Assembly (NCBI GenBank): GCA_025929595.1
Contig: JAICQA010000032.1
Coordinates: 1 to 14,053 of the forward strand
Reading direction: 5' to 3'
DNA length: 14,053 nt
Source of the DNA: Xanthobacteraceae bacterium
GTDB taxonomy: Bacteria; Pseudomonadota; Alphaproteobacteria; Rhizobiales; Xanthobacteraceae
Positions 12,694-14,053 of the stretch are shown in pieces; the stretch's first letter is position 1, and each line of letters opens with the position of its first letter. The notes under the pieces were generated by a model. The model ran no database searches. It worked only from the letters and a program-made list of their open reading frames with translations, and was not told where the DNA came from. The position numbers were made by a program, and so were the translations under genes.

Positions 12694-14053
12694 TCAGGCG
12701 GCGGGCGGCGGCGCGGCCGAGAGCGTGCGCCCGGCGGGGAAAAGCAGCCGCTGATAGAGCCAGCCGATCCCGACCAGCACCAGCCCAAGCCCGATGAATG
12801 AGAGCGCGCGATAGGCGCCCTGGAGATCGGACATATCGACGAGAAAAACCTTGGCGATCGTAAGCGTCACCACCGCGGCCGACACGAGCCGCGCGGGCTT
12901 TGAGCCGAGCACGATACCGGCGAGCAGCAGAACGACGCCGAAGGCGAGCCATACGGCCGAGTACGTATATTGCTCCGCGTCCGTTGCGCGGCCGAACGCG
13001 ATGAACTCTCCGCGGAACATCGTGCGCACCTGAAGCGTGAGATAGGCGAGCGCGAGGACGACGGCGGTCACTGTGGCGACGACGCGATAGGACATCGGCC
13101 GCGTCGCCTGCGTCGTCAGTGCAAGCACGATCGCCAGCACCGCCGGAATCCCGTAGCCGAGCAGGATGAGATTGAAGAACGCGCCGCCAACCGGTTCGCG
13201 CACGAAGACCGGATTGTGCGCAAGCAGCAGTCCGCCGACGATCAGCACGAGCGTTCCGCCCGCCACGATGAGCGCGCCGAAGTCGTGGACCGCGCTGCCG
13301 GTGCGCATGCGCAGCCGCTCCAGCCCGATGGCGGTCGCGAGTCCCGCACAAACCTGCAACGCGATTTCGGCGAGCGTTGTCGTGGGCGCGTAAATATTGC
13401 CGCCGGTGATGTAGTGGCGGATCTGTAGCCCGAGCAGCAGCACGGTGAACAGGATCGCGAGCGAGTCCGCGATGCGCGCCGGCGCATCGTCCGCGCGGCG
13501 GCGCAGGAGATAACCGCCGGCCCAGAACGCGAGCGCCGGAACGCCGTAGCCCCACAGCAGCCAGTTGAAGATCGGTGTCGTGCCGACGTCGGCGCCGACA
13601 ATGCGCGGCTCCCACGCCACGCGCGCAGCGACCGCCATGCAGCAGAGCGCCGCGAGCCAGCGCAAAGCAGGCAGCGGCCGCTTCTCGGCAACATAGGCAA
13701 TGCCCGGCACCATCAGCGCGAGCGCAACCGTGAGCCAGCCTTTTTCCAAAGCCATGGTGAGCGCGAGCGCGAGGCTCGCGATGGCGCCTACGGCGAAGAT
13801 CGCAGCGGCCGAGCCGGAGCCCGGCCGCGCCGCGCGTTTGGTCAGGAGCTCGGTCGCAACGCCGTAGAGCGCGGCCAGCAGGAGCGCGAGCGCCGCGAAC
13901 GGGATCGAGCGGTCGAAGCCGGCGATGCGATAGTAGAGCGCGACCAGGATCGCGAGCGGCGCAAGCACCGCCGATGCCGCCCACAGGATCGGCGCGATCG
14001 GCTTGATCGAACGGCCCTGCGCCAGGAAGCCGGCGACGCCGAAAAGTGCCGCA
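12694..14053 (-). CDS. DUF2339 family multi-spanning membrane protein (5' end outside window)
   Basis: The open frame covers 452 residues and continues without a stop to the window end, so the start is not seen; a GTG at 13968 is internal because similarity-like sequence (FGVAGFLAQGRS) precedes it. The protein is a near-continuous series of hydrophobic segments, more than ten in the visible part, with short charged loops. The C-terminal stretch VDMSDLQGAYRALSFIGLG (about 405-423 of the visible part) followed by LVLVGIGWLYQRLLF is the ending I know from DUF2339 proteins, which are large predicted inner-membrane proteins without an established function. A proline/alanine-rich tail of about ten residues follows. 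It is on the same strand as the dcw cluster but 302 nt upstream of mraZ, with a possible terminator between, so it is probably a separate transcript. Confidence 0.85.
   Translation of the reverse strand, partial: AALFGVAGFLAQGRSIKPIAPILWAASAVLAPLAILVALYYRIAGFDRSIPFAALALLLAALYGVATELLTKRAARPGSGSAAAIFAVGAIASLALALTMALEKGWLTVALALMVPGIAYVAEKRPLPALRWLAALCCMAVAARVAWEPRIVGADVGTTPIFNWLLWGYGVPALAFWAGGYLLRRRADDAPARIADSLAILFTVLLLGLQIRHYITGGNIYAPTTTLAEIALQVCAGLATAIGLERLRMRTGSAVHDFGALIVAGGTLVLIVGGLLLAHNPVFVREPVGGAFFNLILLGYGIPAVLAIVLALTTQATRPMSYRVVATVTAVVLALAYLTLQVRTMFRGEFIAFGRATDAEQYTYSAVWLAFGVVLLLAGIVLGSKPARLVSAAVVTLTIAKVFLVDMSDLQGAYRALSFIGLGLVLVGIGWLYQRLLFPAGRTLSAAPPPAA

Overview
The window is one long minus-strand block of the division and cell wall (dcw) cluster of a GC-rich alphaproteobacterium, most likely a member of the Hyphomicrobiales (Rhizobiales). 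That placement rests on four things: the gene order mraZ-rsmH-ftsL-ftsI-murE-murF-mraY-murD-ftsW-murG-murC, the FtsW amino terminus with its EWWWTVDR stretch, a meso-diaminopimelate-type MurE, and intergenic palindromes of the CCGGCCGAG...CGAGAGCCGGGA type that I recall from that order. The genus cannot be fixed from the sequence alone.

Layout, in the direction of transcription (high to low coordinates). Positions 14053-12694 hold the 3' part of a many-spanning membrane protein of the DUF2339 family. The 302-base gap 12693-12392 holds two DnaA-box-like 9-mers, a hairpin that may end the DUF2339 transcript, an array of TGGGA-like pentamers with an exact 10-bp period (putative MraZ operator), a 12-bp perfect palindrome, a possible -35/-10 pair and a leader of about 107 nt. 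Then follow mraZ (regulator), rsmH (16S rRNA methyltransferase), ftsL and ftsI (divisome), murE and murF (stem-peptide ligases), mraY (lipid I), murD (D-Glu ligase), ftsW (septal glycosyltransferase), murG (lipid II) and the 5' two fifths or so of murC, cut by the window start.

The genes form one pathway. MurC, MurD, MurE and MurF build UDP-MurNAc-pentapeptide in the cytoplasm. MraY and MurG turn it into lipid II at the membrane. FtsW and FtsI polymerise and cross-link it at the septum, with FtsL as scaffold. MraZ probably sets transcription of the whole unit.

Most junctions are tightly coupled: stop and start codons overlap by 1 or 4 nt at six junctions, and murF-mraY are 10 nt apart. The only three long gaps inside the operon (97, 133 and 216 nt) each carry a large palindromic element, two of them copies of one family. 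I see no tRNA, rRNA, CRISPR array, insertion sequence, toxin-antitoxin pair or defence gene. The region is conserved core genome; what is new is mostly the regulatory DNA before mraZ and the palindromes between genes, not a new protein system.
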